Of a stretch of DNA of 46,438 nucleotides, positions 30,766 to 38,776 are shown in pieces. The position numbers were made by a program, and so were the translations under genes. The stretch comes from Acidobacteria bacterium RIFCSPLOWO2_12_FULL_65_11 (GTDB taxonomy: Bacteria > Acidobacteriota > Vicinamibacteria > Vicinamibacterales > CAVVIG01), in contig MELA01000072.1 in the NCBI GenBank assembly GCA_001767495.1, positions 1 through 46,438 of the forward strand, read 5' to 3'. Under the pieces are notes generated by a model. That model was not told the DNA's origin. It saw nothing but the letters and a program-made list of their open reading frames with translations, and did not search any database. The stretch's first letter is position 1; each line of letters opens with the position of its first letter.

Positions 30766-33446
30766 AGGCCTGGGCGAAGCTCCGTTCCCTGTCTCGCAGC
30801 CTCACGAGACGTTCGGACGTCGAGCAGGAGATGGCCGAGGAGTTGCGTTTCCATCTGGAGGCGCGTGCTGAACACATCGCTACACGCCATGGAGTGTCGC
30901 ATGACGACGCCATGCGTCAAGCCCAGCTCGAATTCGGCTCCCTCGAAGCGCACAAGGAAGAGGGCCGAGAGGCATTGGGCCTAGGCTGGGTTGATGCCGT
31001 CAGCGGGGACGTGCGGTACTCCGTCAGGCAGCTTCGTCGATATCCCTTCTTCACGCTGAGCGCCGTGCTGACGCTCGCGCTCGGCATCGGGCCGAATGCG
31101 ACGATGGCCAGCCTTATCAATTCCGTCCTGAGTCCCCTTCCGGTCGCCAACCCCGGCGAGCTGACGGTGCTCGCCACAACCCAGCGGGGCAACTCGAGAA
31201 TCTTCCAACGATTGGCGTATCCCGACTACCGGGACTACAGGACGGCCGCTGGCGCGTTCGCGGACTTAGCAGCGTGGGACCTGAACCAGGTCGGCCTCAC
31301 CGCTGAAGGCCAAACCGACCGGCTGACCGTGGGCATCGTGTCGGGGAATTACTTCTCAATGCTCGGCCTCAATCCGGCCGCCGGTCGGCTGATCAGTCCA
31401 GGCGACGACACCACCGCAAGTCCCCTGGCCGTGGTGCTTGGGCATGCGTACTGGGTACGTCGATTTGGCGCGGACACGTCAGTGGTGGGCCGTGAAGTTC
31501 GTGTCGATCGTCAGCTCGCGACGATTGTGGGCGTCGCACCAGGAGGCTTCGAAGGCACGTTCAAGCTAGCGAGGATGGATGCCTACCTCGCCCTGGCCTC
31601 GATGGTCGAGCCATCACGACTGGCCAATCGCGACGCGCTGTCGGTTCGCGTCCTGGGTCGTTTGCGACCGGACGCCAGCCTGCGCGAGGCCCAGGCCGCC
31701 GTTGACACCATCGCGGGGCGTCTCGAGCAGCAGTACGCCTCCACCAACAATGGGCGGCGCGTGCGGGTCTTTTCGCAGCGTCTCGCCGCGACGGGGCCAC
31801 AAAACGCCGACCAGTTCCCCATCCTCATTCTTTTCCTGATGCTCCTTGTCAGCGGCGTCCTGCTCATCGCCGGCAAGAACGTTCTCGGCCTGCTTCTCGC
31901 GCGTGCGCTTCATCGGCAGCGCGAGATGGCCGTACGTGCCGCGCTCGGGGCGAGCCGGTGGCAACTCGTGCGTGTGTGTCTGGTGGAAGCGCTGCTCATC
32001 GGTATCGTCGGTACGGTCGTCGGTGGGCTGGCAGGTTTAACTCTCGCCCGGCGACTGGCTACCATGGCCTCGACCCCAGGGTTCCCGATCTACCTGAACG
32101 TTGCCGTTGACTGGCGAGTCTTCGCGTATCTCACCATCGTCATGCTCGTGAGCACGCTCGTCATCGGTCTCATTCCGGCGCTGCGGGCCTCGCGCGTCGA
32201 ACCGCGTGGAGGGCTGGCCGAAGGCAGAACCCTGACCCCCGGTCGAAACAGACATCGCACGCTCGGCGCTCTTACGGTCGCGCAGATCGCGAGCTCCGTC
32301 GTCCTGCTTGCCGTCTGCGGTCTCTTCATGCGGAGCGTAGCCGGCCTCGAATCCGCGGACCTCGGCTTCGAGGACGATCGCATCCTGCTCGCGTCCACCG
32401 ATCCCTCGGCGGTGGGATACGACGAAGCAAAGATGCGTGGTCTTTATCGATCGGCCGATGCGGCGCTCGAAGCATTGCCGGATGTGGAGCGCGTTGCGCA
32501 GTCTGCCTTCGCCCCCTTCAGCAGCAGCAATTCGACGCCGTACGTTGCGGCAGACGGCAATCCATCGCCGACCAGCCTCACGGGAATCCTGGCCGACCGG
32601 CACTTCGTTTCGTCGGACTACTTCCAGACGATCGGGACGCCGCTCTTACGCGGACGCAGCATCGCCGACACGGACCGGGAGGGGTCGCCTCCGGTCGCCG
32701 TCGTCAACCAGACGATGGCGGCGCGCCTGTGGCCCGGTGAGAATGCCATCGGCAAGCGCTTTCGCGAGACAGCCGGCACCGAGGCGCTCGTGGAGGTCGT
32801 CGGGATAGTGCCTGACGCGCGCTACCGGCGCGACGAGATGAATGGCGCGGCGATGCCGCGATACTTCCTGTCGATCGATCAGTTCTTCCAGGGCGCGCGC
32901 GTGTTCCATGTTCGCGTGGCCGGCCGCGTCACGCCACAAACTACCGCGGCTGAGATCCAGAGCGCGCTCCGACAGCAGGATGATTCCGTTCCCGTCTACG
33001 ACGTCTTCCCGCTCGCTTATCAGGTGAGCTTTGGACCGAACGGTTTCGGCGGCACCCGAAGCCTGGCTCTCGTGACCGCGGTTCTTGGTGCGACGGCCCT
33101 GGCGCTGGCGCTCGTCGGTCTCTACGGCATGCTGTCGTTCGCAGTGGGTCAACGAACCAACGAGATTGGCATTCGGATGGCGCTTGGCGCGCACCCTGGG
33201 CACGTCGTGAGCATGGTGCTAAGACGGACATGGGGCCTCACGCTGAGCGGACTGGTGCTCGGTCTCGGCCTATCGCTCGCGTTGGGTCAGGCGATACGCG
33301 GGCTGTTGTTCGGCGTCGGCCCATACGATGCCGCCACGATCGGTGGCGTGACGTTCCTGATCGGCCTGGTGTCGACGGTCGTAGGGTACCTCCCGGCCCG
33401 CCGGGCCTCGCGCATCGATCCCGTGGTGGCTCTGCGACACGAATAG
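30762..33446 (+). CDS. ADOP-type FtsX/MacB-like permease 1
   Basis: 894 residues. It starts at the ATG overlapping the padR stop; the frame is open further upstream but lies within padR. The N-terminal prefix (LTRRSDVEQEMAEELRFHLEARAEHIATRHGV) is the soluble domain of acidobacterial duplicated orphan permeases. Then come helix 1 (FFTLSAVLTLALGIGPNATMAS), a large MacB-like periplasmic domain, an FtsX helix bundle (REMAVRAALGASRWQLVRVCLVEALLIGIVG), and a second periplasmic/FtsX half ending NEIGIRMALGAHPGHVVSMVL and PARRASRIDPVVALRHE. No ATPase gene is adjacent. It may be an efflux or mechanotransmission unit using a distant ATPase. Confidence 0.93.
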   Translation: MKAWAKLRSLSRSLTRRSDVEQEMAEELRFHLEARAEHIATRHGVSHDDAMRQAQLEFGSLEAHKEEGREALGLGWVDAVSGDVRYSVRQLRRYPFFTLSAVLTLALGIGPNATMASLINSVLSPLPVANPGELTVLATTQRGNSRIFQRLAYPDYRDYRTAAGAFADLAAWDLNQVGLTAEGQTDRLTVGIVSGNYFSMLGLNPAAGRLISPGDDTTASPLAVVLGHAYWVRRFGADTSVVGREVRVDRQLATIVGVAPGGFEGTFKLARMDAYLALASMVEPSRLANRDALSVRVLGRLRPDASLREAQAAVDTIAGRLEQQYASTNNGRRVRVFSQRLAATGPQNADQFPILILFLMLLVSGVLLIAGKNVLGLLLARALHRQREMAVRAALGASRWQLVRVCLVEALLIGIVGTVVGGLAGLTLARRLATMASTPGFPIYLNVAVDWRVFAYLTIVMLVSTLVIGLIPALRASRVEPRGGLAEGRTLTPGRNRHRTLGALTVAQIASSVVLLAVCGLFMRSVAGLESADLGFEDDRILLASTDPSAVGYDEAKMRGLYRSADAALEALPDVERVAQSAFAPFSSSNSTPYVAADGNPSPTSLTGILADRHFVSSDYFQTIGTPLLRGRSIADTDREGSPPVAVVNQTMAARLWPGENAIGKRFRETAGTEALVEVVGIVPDARYRRDEMNGAAMPRYFLSIDQFFQGARVFHVRVAGRVTPQTTAAEIQSALRQQDDSVPVYDVFPLAYQVSFGPNGFGGTRSLALVTAVLGATALALALVGLYGMLSFAVGQRTNEIGIRMALGAHPGHVVSMVLRRTWGLTLSGLVLGLGLSLALGQAIRGLLFGVGPYDAATIGGVTFLIGLVSTVVGYLPARRASRIDPVVALRHE

Positions 33447-33454
33447 AGGCGCTC

Positions 33455-36202
33455 ATGAAAGCTCTCTCGCGGTTCCGCTCGTGGCTCCGCTCGATGGTCC
33501 ATCGCTCGCGCATGGAGCGCGACCTGGACGCGGAACTGAGTTTCCACATCGAGCGGTACACCGAAGATCTCGTCCGGTCTGGCGTGGCGCCGGCCGAGGC
33601 GTCTCGGCGCGCTCGCGTCGAATTCGGCGCCGTGGAGGCACGGAAGGAGGAAATGCGCGAGGCGCTCGGATTGCGCCTGGTCGACGAGCTGCACGGCGAT
33701 CTTCGGTACGCGTTCCGGCAGCTCCGCCAGTCGCCCGCCTTCACCGCCGTCGCCGTCCTGTCGCTCGTCCTCGGCATCGGCGCCAACACCGCGATCTTCA
33801 GCCTGATGGAGGCCGCGCTCTGGAAGTCGATCCCCGTGAGAAACCCGGAAGAGCTGCGGCTCCTTTCCTGGGAGTCCGGTGCGAACCGCGTGATGAACGG
33901 CATCAACGGGAACATGAGCCGGACCGCGACCGGCGGCAGCACCAGCACGTCGTTCTCCTACCCGGTGTTTCTGGCACTTCAACGGCAGAACCAGGCGTTC
34001 GAGAGCCTGTTTACCTTCAAGCCCGTCGGACGGATCACGGCGGTCATCGACGGACGGGCCGAGCTGCTGTTCGGCATGTTGGTGTCGGGAAACTTCTACC
34101 ACAGCGTCGGCGTCGTGCCTGCCGCGGGCCGACCGATTCTGGCCTCTGATGACGCGCCAGACGCGGAGAAGGTCGCCGTCATCAGCAATGGCCTGTGGGA
34201 GCGGCGATTCGGCCGGGATCCGAGTGTCCTCGGCAAGGCGGTTGAAATCAATGGCGCCGCCGTCACCAGCGTCGGCATCAATCCTCGGGACTTCACCGGT
34301 GTTGAGCCCGGACGGAACCCTGACCTTTTCTTTCCGATGGGCATGCAGTCGGTGGCCTGGCCCCGGACGGATTCGTCGGCGCTCACCAATCCGGATATGT
34401 GGTGGGTCATCGTCATCGGCAGGCTGAAGCGGGACGTCGCCGACGCTGAGGCTCAGGCCGCGCTCGCTGTCGTTTTCGATCAGGCGGTGCGAGCATCGCT
34501 GCCAGACAGGGGTGACCGCGATCAGCCGCGCCTGCAGATCGCGAGCGGTGCCAGAGGCCTGGACGATCTCGACGGGTACCGCAATCCTCTGCTCATCCTT
34601 CTGTCGCTCGGCGGCGTCGTGCTGCTCATCGCCTGCGCGAACATCGCCAATCTGCTGCTCGCGCGGGCCGCGTCCCGCCGGCGCGAGGTCAGCCTGCGGC
34701 TGGCCATTGGCGCTGGGCGCTGGAGGATCACGCGGCAGCTCCTGACCGAGGGGCTCGCCCTGGCCTCTGTCGGCGGAGGCGCCGGCATCCTCCTCGGGTA
34801 CTGGATGCGCGACGCCGTTCCTGGACTGCTGGCCACCTCCTGGAGGCCGGGCCCCTTCCAGGCAGAATTCGATGGCCGCGTCCTCGGTGTTTCCATCGGG
34901 ATCACGCTCGCCACCGGAATCCTCTTCAGCCTCGCGCCAGCGTGGCAGTCGGCGCGCGTCGAGATCAATTCGGCCCTGAAGAACGCTGGCCGGGCGGCGT
35001 TCGGGCTGCCACGATGGTCGCGCGGAAAGCCGCTTGTCGTTTTTCAGGTGTGCTTGTCGATCCTGCTCCTCGTCGGCGCAGGCTTGTTCATCCGCACGTT
35101 GTCGAATCTCATGACCGTGAACCTCGGCTTCCAGCCGGAGCGAATCCTGCTGTTCGGCATTGCCCCGCCACGTGCCACGTATCCCGACCAGCGACGGCTC
35201 GTCCTGTTCGATCAATTGCATCAGCGCATCGCGGTGATTCCTGGCGTGCAGCAGGCGACACTCTCTGCGGAGCCCCTCATCGCGCGAGGCAGCTCACAGA
35301 CGAGAATCGGCCTCGACCCGAGCGTCCCGATGGTGCCAACGCCGCAACCGACGCCGGGAGTACGTCAAGCCTGGGTCAATGACGTGGGCCACGACTTCTT
35401 CGAGACGATGGGGATTCCAATTCTCAACGGTCGATCCTTCGGTCCCCCCGATAGCGCGACCTCGGAGCGGGTCGCCGTCGTCAGTCAGCAGTTCGCGCGG
35501 GAGTTCTATCCCGACGAGAATCCCATCGGAAAGGCGTTCCGCAACGGTAACCGCGTGCTTCGCATCATCGGCGTTTCGGGCGACACGCGATACGACCGAT
35601 CGCGGAGGCCGTTCCCGCCGACCTTCTATCGCCTCTACCTCCAGGAGCCACCCACGGCAATCGGTGCGATGACGTTTGAAGTCAAGACGACGCTCTCCCA
35701 GTTGGCCGCCGTGAGCGCGATTCGCGAAGCAGTCCGCTCGATTGATCGTGAGCTGCCGGTGTTCGATGTGCGCACCCAGACCGAGCAGATCAGCGACACG
35801 AACTCTCAAGAGCGGCTCTTCGCCGTGCTGACGGTTGCATTCGGCGTCCTGGCTCTGGTGATTGCCTCGATTGGTATCTACGGCATCATGGCGAATGGCG
35901 TCGCGCGCCGCACCAACGAGATCGGCATCCGCATCGCCCTCGGCGCCGAGCGCACCCGTGTCCTCTGGATGGTCCTGCGCGAGGCCGCTCTCCTCGCCAC
36001 CGTGGGCGCTGCCATCGGCCTCGGCCTCGCCATCGGCCTCACCCGCTACGTCGAAAGCATGCTGTTCGGCGTGCCGCCGATCGATCCGCTGACGATGTCG
36101 GCTGCGGTGGGTGTGATGCTCGGTGTCGCGCTCTTCGCGGGCTGGATTCCGGCCCGCAGGGCGTCGCGTCTCGATCCGATGGTTGCCCTGCGCCACGAAT
36201 AG
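33455..36202 (+). CDS. ADOP-type FtsX/MacB-like permease 2
   Basis: 915 residues with the same plan as the upstream gene: prefix SRMERDLDAELSFHIERYTEDLVRSGV, helix 1 AFTAVAVLSLVLGIGANTAIFS, a MacB-like periplasmic domain, an FtsX half with RREVSLRLAIGAGRWRITRQLLTEGLALASVGG, and a second half ending NEIGIRIALGAERTRVLWMVL and PARRASRLDPMVALRHE. The two proteins are diverged paralogues, so this is an old tandem duplication. The ATG at 33455 is 8 bp after the stop of permease 1. The pair could form a heterodimer. Palindromes follow its stop. Confidence 0.93.
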   Translation: MKALSRFRSWLRSMVHRSRMERDLDAELSFHIERYTEDLVRSGVAPAEASRRARVEFGAVEARKEEMREALGLRLVDELHGDLRYAFRQLRQSPAFTAVAVLSLVLGIGANTAIFSLMEAALWKSIPVRNPEELRLLSWESGANRVMNGINGNMSRTATGGSTSTSFSYPVFLALQRQNQAFESLFTFKPVGRITAVIDGRAELLFGMLVSGNFYHSVGVVPAAGRPILASDDAPDAEKVAVISNGLWERRFGRDPSVLGKAVEINGAAVTSVGINPRDFTGVEPGRNPDLFFPMGMQSVAWPRTDSSALTNPDMWWVIVIGRLKRDVADAEAQAALAVVFDQAVRASLPDRGDRDQPRLQIASGARGLDDLDGYRNPLLILLSLGGVVLLIACANIANLLLARAASRRREVSLRLAIGAGRWRITRQLLTEGLALASVGGGAGILLGYWMRDAVPGLLATSWRPGPFQAEFDGRVLGVSIGITLATGILFSLAPAWQSARVEINSALKNAGRAAFGLPRWSRGKPLVVFQVCLSILLLVGAGLFIRTLSNLMTVNLGFQPERILLFGIAPPRATYPDQRRLVLFDQLHQRIAVIPGVQQATLSAEPLIARGSSQTRIGLDPSVPMVPTPQPTPGVRQAWVNDVGHDFFETMGIPILNGRSFGPPDSATSERVAVVSQQFAREFYPDENPIGKAFRNGNRVLRIIGVSGDTRYDRSRRPFPPTFYRLYLQEPPTAIGAMTFEVKTTLSQLAAVSAIREAVRSIDRELPVFDVRTQTEQISDTNSQERLFAVLTVAFGVLALVIASIGIYGIMANGVARRTNEIGIRIALGAERTRVLWMVLREAALLATVGAAIGLGLAIGLTRYVESMLFGVPPIDPLTMSAAVGVMLGVALFAGWIPARRASRLDPMVALRHE

Positions 36203-36210
36203 CTACATGG

Positions 36211-36325
36211 GTCCGGCTGAAGCCGGACACTACGACTGTTCGGGTCCGCCTGACGGCGGACTCCACATGCGACATCCCTCTAGCACTCCTCAGCCACGTA
36301 CGTGGCGTCCGGCTTCAACCGGAAC
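36211..36325. repeat. Cluster of three family 1 palindromes
   Basis: Cores at 36211-36228 (GTCCGGCTGAAGCCGGAC), 36244-36261 (GTCCGCCTGACGGCGGAC) and 36307-36323 (GTCCGGCTTCAACCGGA, opposite orientation). The first begins 8 bp after the permease stop. The two subtypes (GGCT/AGCC and GCCT/GGCG stems) alternate as at 11618-11669. The first could end the permease message. Confidence 0.9.
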
Positions 36326-36333
36326 CTGCCGAT

Positions 36334-36382
36334 CTTTCCTTTGTCTCCTTTGTGTCCTTCGTGTCGTTCGTGGTGAAATAGC
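36334..36382 (+). repeat. CT/GT-rich repeat before purE
   Basis: TTTCCTTTGTCTCCTTTGTG then TCCTTCGTGTCGTTCGTGGT: a run of imperfect (C)CTT(T/C)GTG units ending in GTGGTGAAATAG just before the purE start. The same GTGGT-ending text forms one arm of the inverted repeat at 16408-16423. It may be a short dispersed element; the GGTGA within it is the only candidate ribosome site of purE. Confidence 0.5.
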
Positions 36383-36387
36383 CGCCT

Positions 36388-36879
36388 ATGACCACGCCCG
36401 CTCCCTTGGTCGGCATCATCATGGGCAGCCAGTCGGACTGGGACACCATGCGCCAGGCCGCCGAGATGCTGACCCGATTTGAGGTCCCGCATGAGTCCAA
36501 GGTGCTTTCAGCGCACCGGACGCCAACCCTGGCGGCCGAGTACGCCTCCTCCGCCGAGAGCCGGGGACTGGCGGTCATTATCGCCGGTGCTGGTGGAGCC
36601 GCACACCTCCCCGGCGTGGTCGCGGCCTACACCGTGCTGCCGGTCGTCGGCGTCCCGGTCCAGAGCGCGGCGCTCAACGGACTCGATTCGCTGCTTTCGA
36701 TCGTGCAAATGCCGAAAGGCATTCCTGTCGCGACGGTCGCGATTGGCGCGTCGGGGGCCGCCAACGCCGGACTGCTGGCCGTCGCCATTCTGGCCGTATC
36801 GCGGCCCGACCTCCGGGCGAAGTTGCACGCGTACCGCGAGGAGATTGCCGCCGAGGTCCGCCGCACGTCGCTGACGTGA
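36388..36879 (+). CDS. purE: N5-carboxyaminoimidazole ribonucleotide mutase
   Basis: Rearranges N5-CAIR to CAIR (class I) in purine synthesis. 163 residues. [14 protein letters not shown] (8-21), LSAHRTP (40-46, with the catalytic His43), [51 protein letters not shown] are all standard. PurK, which makes N5-CAIR, is not adjacent, and neither is the rest of the pathway; purE stands alone, convergent with the PIN toxin gene. Confidence 0.97.
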   Translation: MTTPAPLVGIIMGSQSDWDTMRQAAEMLTRFEVPHESKVLSAHRTPTLAAEYASSAESRGLAVIIAGAGGAAHLPGVVAAYTVLPVVGVPVQSAALNGLDSLLSIVQMPKGIPVATVAIGASGAANAGLLAVAILAVSRPDLRAKLHAYREEIAAEVRRTSLT

Positions 36880-36945
36880 ACGCCGACGCGCCCTTCGGAC
36901 CGCCAATCAGCCATCAACAATCGGCAATCCGCAATTCACGGTGCG

Positions 36946-37365
36946 CTAGGCGAAGGGGTTGCGCACCTCGAGCCCGCTGATTCCGTCTCCGGCCGGCAGC
37001 GCCTCGGAGAGGACGATGTCGGCGCGCGCCTTAAGCGCGGCGGCGGCGATCATCCCATCGCGGAAGCTCAGGTGATATCGCTCGCTGAAGCTCGACGCCG
37101 CGAGAATGTCTTTCAGCTCGATGGTCACCACGGGCCAGACGCGATACGCGTTGATGAGGTCGCGCGCCTCGTGCGCTGCGACTGGCGAGGCAATCGCGGT
37201 CGTGATCTTGAGATAGAGCTCGTAGAGGACGTGACTGCTCAGGACGCCGCTGCGATCGACCCATATCTGCCGCACGACGTGCTCGGCAATCGCGCGCTTC
37301 TCCTCGGCATCGAGGTCGTGCGCATAAACCAGCACGCTGGTGTCGACAAAGACCTTCTCGGTCAT
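36946..37365 (-). CDS. vapC: PIN-domain toxin (VapC-like)
   Basis: 139 residues, a Mg-dependent RNase of the PIN family that would cut tRNA or rRNA when freed. Acidic residues: D8 (VFVDTSVLVYAHD), E49 (VLYELYLK) and D103 (FRDGMIAAAAL). The fourth position, usually Asp in an LLSEDL-type motif, reads VLSEALPAG here, with Ala122 in place of Asp; E121 remains. Activity may be altered or maintained by the neighbouring Glu. The ending GLEVRNPF is typical. Its ATG overlaps the antitoxin stop (ATGA). It converges with purE. Confidence 0.9.
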   Translation of the reverse strand: MTEKVFVDTSVLVYAHDLDAEEKRAIAEHVVRQIWVDRSGVLSSHVLYELYLKITTAIASPVAAHEARDLINAYRVWPVVTIELKDILAASSFSERYHLSFRDGMIAAAALKARADIVLSEALPAGDGISGLEVRNPFA

Positions 37366-37589
37366 GGCCGGCCGCCGCGCGTGACCGGACCGCGGCCGAG
37401 GTGCCAGCCCTGGTCGAGTTTTCGAAAAGCGTGACGCCTGGCCAACTCGTACTCTGCCTCTTCACCGACGGCTTCCGCGAGCTTGGCGGCCATCAGGGCG
37501 CTCAGAGACGCGCCTCGCTCAGCAGCGATGATTTTGGCCTTTCGAAGCAGGTCGGCTTCAATCTTGAGAGTTATATTCTGATATTTCAC
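37362..37589 (-). CDS. Ribbon-helix-helix antitoxin of the PIN toxin
   Basis: 75 residues from a GTG start (37589). MKYQNITLKIEADLLRKAKIIAAERGASLSALMAAKLAEAV is a ribbon-helix-helix DNA-binding domain: a beta strand with alternating polar residues, then two helices. The C-terminal ELARRHAFRKLDQGWHLG would cover the toxin active site. It lies directly upstream of vapC with a 4-bp overlap. A perfect palindrome 11 bp upstream of its start is the likely autoregulatory operator. Confidence 0.85.
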   Translation of the reverse strand: MKYQNITLKIEADLLRKAKIIAAERGASLSALMAAKLAEAVGEEAEYELARRHAFRKLDQGWHLGRGPVTRGGRP

Positions 37590-37600
37590 GCCGTGATGCT

Positions 37601-37618
37601 AGCACGTAAACACGTGCT
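37601..37618. promoter_or_regulatory. Palindromic operator upstream of the toxin-antitoxin pair
   Basis: AGCACGT-AAAC-ACGTGCT: 7-bp perfect arms and a 4-nt spacer, 11 bp upstream of the antitoxin GTG. On the minus strand TAGCAT (37597-37602) could be the -10 box, so the palindrome would overlap the promoter spacer. It suits repression by the antitoxin/toxin complex. Confidence 0.6.
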
Positions 37619-37655
37619 GCACTCATATCTGTGTGACTAACTGGCGCAAGAGAGC

Positions 37656-37711
37656 GTCCGGCTGAAGCCGGACACTACATACGTCTCTACATACGTCTCT
37701 ACATACGTCAC
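37656..37711 (+). repeat. Family 1 palindrome followed by a 12-bp tandem repeat
   Basis: GTCCGGCTGAAGCCGGAC (37656-37673), then three copies of TACATACGTCTC (37676-37711, the third with AC at its end). The tandem seems to have grown from the ACTACATACG tail that normally follows the palindrome. The rest of the 37619-37807 gap shows no gene. Confidence 0.92.
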
Positions 37712-37807
37712 GCTGCGGCCGATGCCAGCGCGAACGCGAGCAGCAGCGCCTTGGTAACCGCCGACAGTTGAGGGGTTTAGGCCGGTGGAGTTGGTGCTTG
37801 GTGGATG

Positions 37808-38722
37808 TTATCGCCTGACCGGCTCTCTCTTGAGCTCTTCGTCGACGCTGACGTCGAAGCGCCGGAACCGGTCGTAGGTCGCCTTTGCGACGAGTCGCGT
37901 GCCCGTGTCGGTCAGGTAATCCTCCTGCATTTCGACCGGCACCGCGATCCCCAATCGCTCGTCGAACCGAAAGACCGTCGTCACGAGCCCGCGCAACGAC
38001 GGTTGGATGAGCAACACTTCAGTCTTCAGCAGGCGGCCGGTTTCTCCCTCGACCCAGAGACGCCCTTCTGCAAACAGGTCGACGCCCACCTTGCCTGCGA
38101 TGAGCGTCGGCCGCCCCGTTTCGGTGTACTCAATGATCCAGACACCAGGGCCCACGGTCGGATCGAGTCTCCCGAGCGAGAACCGGAACCGCTCCTGAAA
38201 GTCCGCCTGCAGGATGGCCAGACCAATCACGGGATTGTTGATGGTCCGCCGCATGTTGCCGAGGTTGTACCGCGCGCTCTCATCGCGGATTCGCTCGGCC
38301 TGCAGCGCGGTGTCGGCTGAGGGCTCCAGAAAGAGCTTCGTCAGCCGCTGCTCGCGGTCGCGAATGGGAATGGCGTCCACCTCGAACACGTCGCGAAACG
38401 GGACCCACTCGAAGGAGCCCTGCAGCGAGACAAACAGGAAGTCGGACTTAATCTCTCGGTGAGTCGACGTGCCGAGGAGCATGGCGCTGGCCAAGGGGCC
38501 GGCGCCGCGGCCCACCGCCTGGAGCGCCGCCGGCAGCGGAATGGTCGAGTCCTGGACGTAGCGCTCCTCGGCAACCACGTTGGAAAACTTCGCGATGAAT
38601 TCGTCCACGTACCACGCCGACCGGCCGAGCAGCACTGAGAGGGTTGGGGGCTCGGTCTGCTGGGCTCGAACGCCCGTGATGACGGCAGCCGCGCCAAGGA
38701 CGACCAGGAGCCAGCTGCGCAT
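37808..38722 (-). CDS. Secreted protein of unknown function
   Basis: 304 residues. The ATG at 38722 gives a Sec signal (MRSWLLVVLGAAAVITGVRAQ, cleavage near 21); the open frame continues upstream, but only as antisense of the next gene. The mature protein begins with a helical segment (LLGRSAWYVDEFIAKFSNVVAEERYVQ) followed by beta-rich text (DFLFVSLQGSFEWVPFRDVFEVDAIPI, GRLWVEGETGRLLKTEVLLIQ, TTVFRFDERLGIAVPVEMQEDYL). The layout recalls outer-membrane or periplasmic lipid-carrier folds, but there is no firm family. Divergent from the bacillithiol run. Confidence 0.8.
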   Translation of the reverse strand: MRSWLLVVLGAAAVITGVRAQQTEPPTLSVLLGRSAWYVDEFIAKFSNVVAEERYVQDSTIPLPAALQAVGRGAGPLASAMLLGTSTHREIKSDFLFVSLQGSFEWVPFRDVFEVDAIPIRDREQRLTKLFLEPSADTALQAERIRDESARYNLGNMRRTINNPVIGLAILQADFQERFRFSLGRLDPTVGPGVWIIEYTETGRPTLIAGKVGVDLFAEGRLWVEGETGRLLKTEVLLIQPSLRGLVTTVFRFDERLGIAVPVEMQEDYLTDTGTRLVAKATYDRFRRFDVSVDEELKREPVRR

Positions 38723-38776
38723 CGGGATCAGGCATGTTACCAAAAAGGGCGTTCTATGTAGAATGCCTCTGCGCGC

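Noticed and set aside
33287-35221. Minus-strand open frame of 644 codons opposite the second permease
   Set aside because: Antisense to a certain ADOP permease; no recognisable domain.
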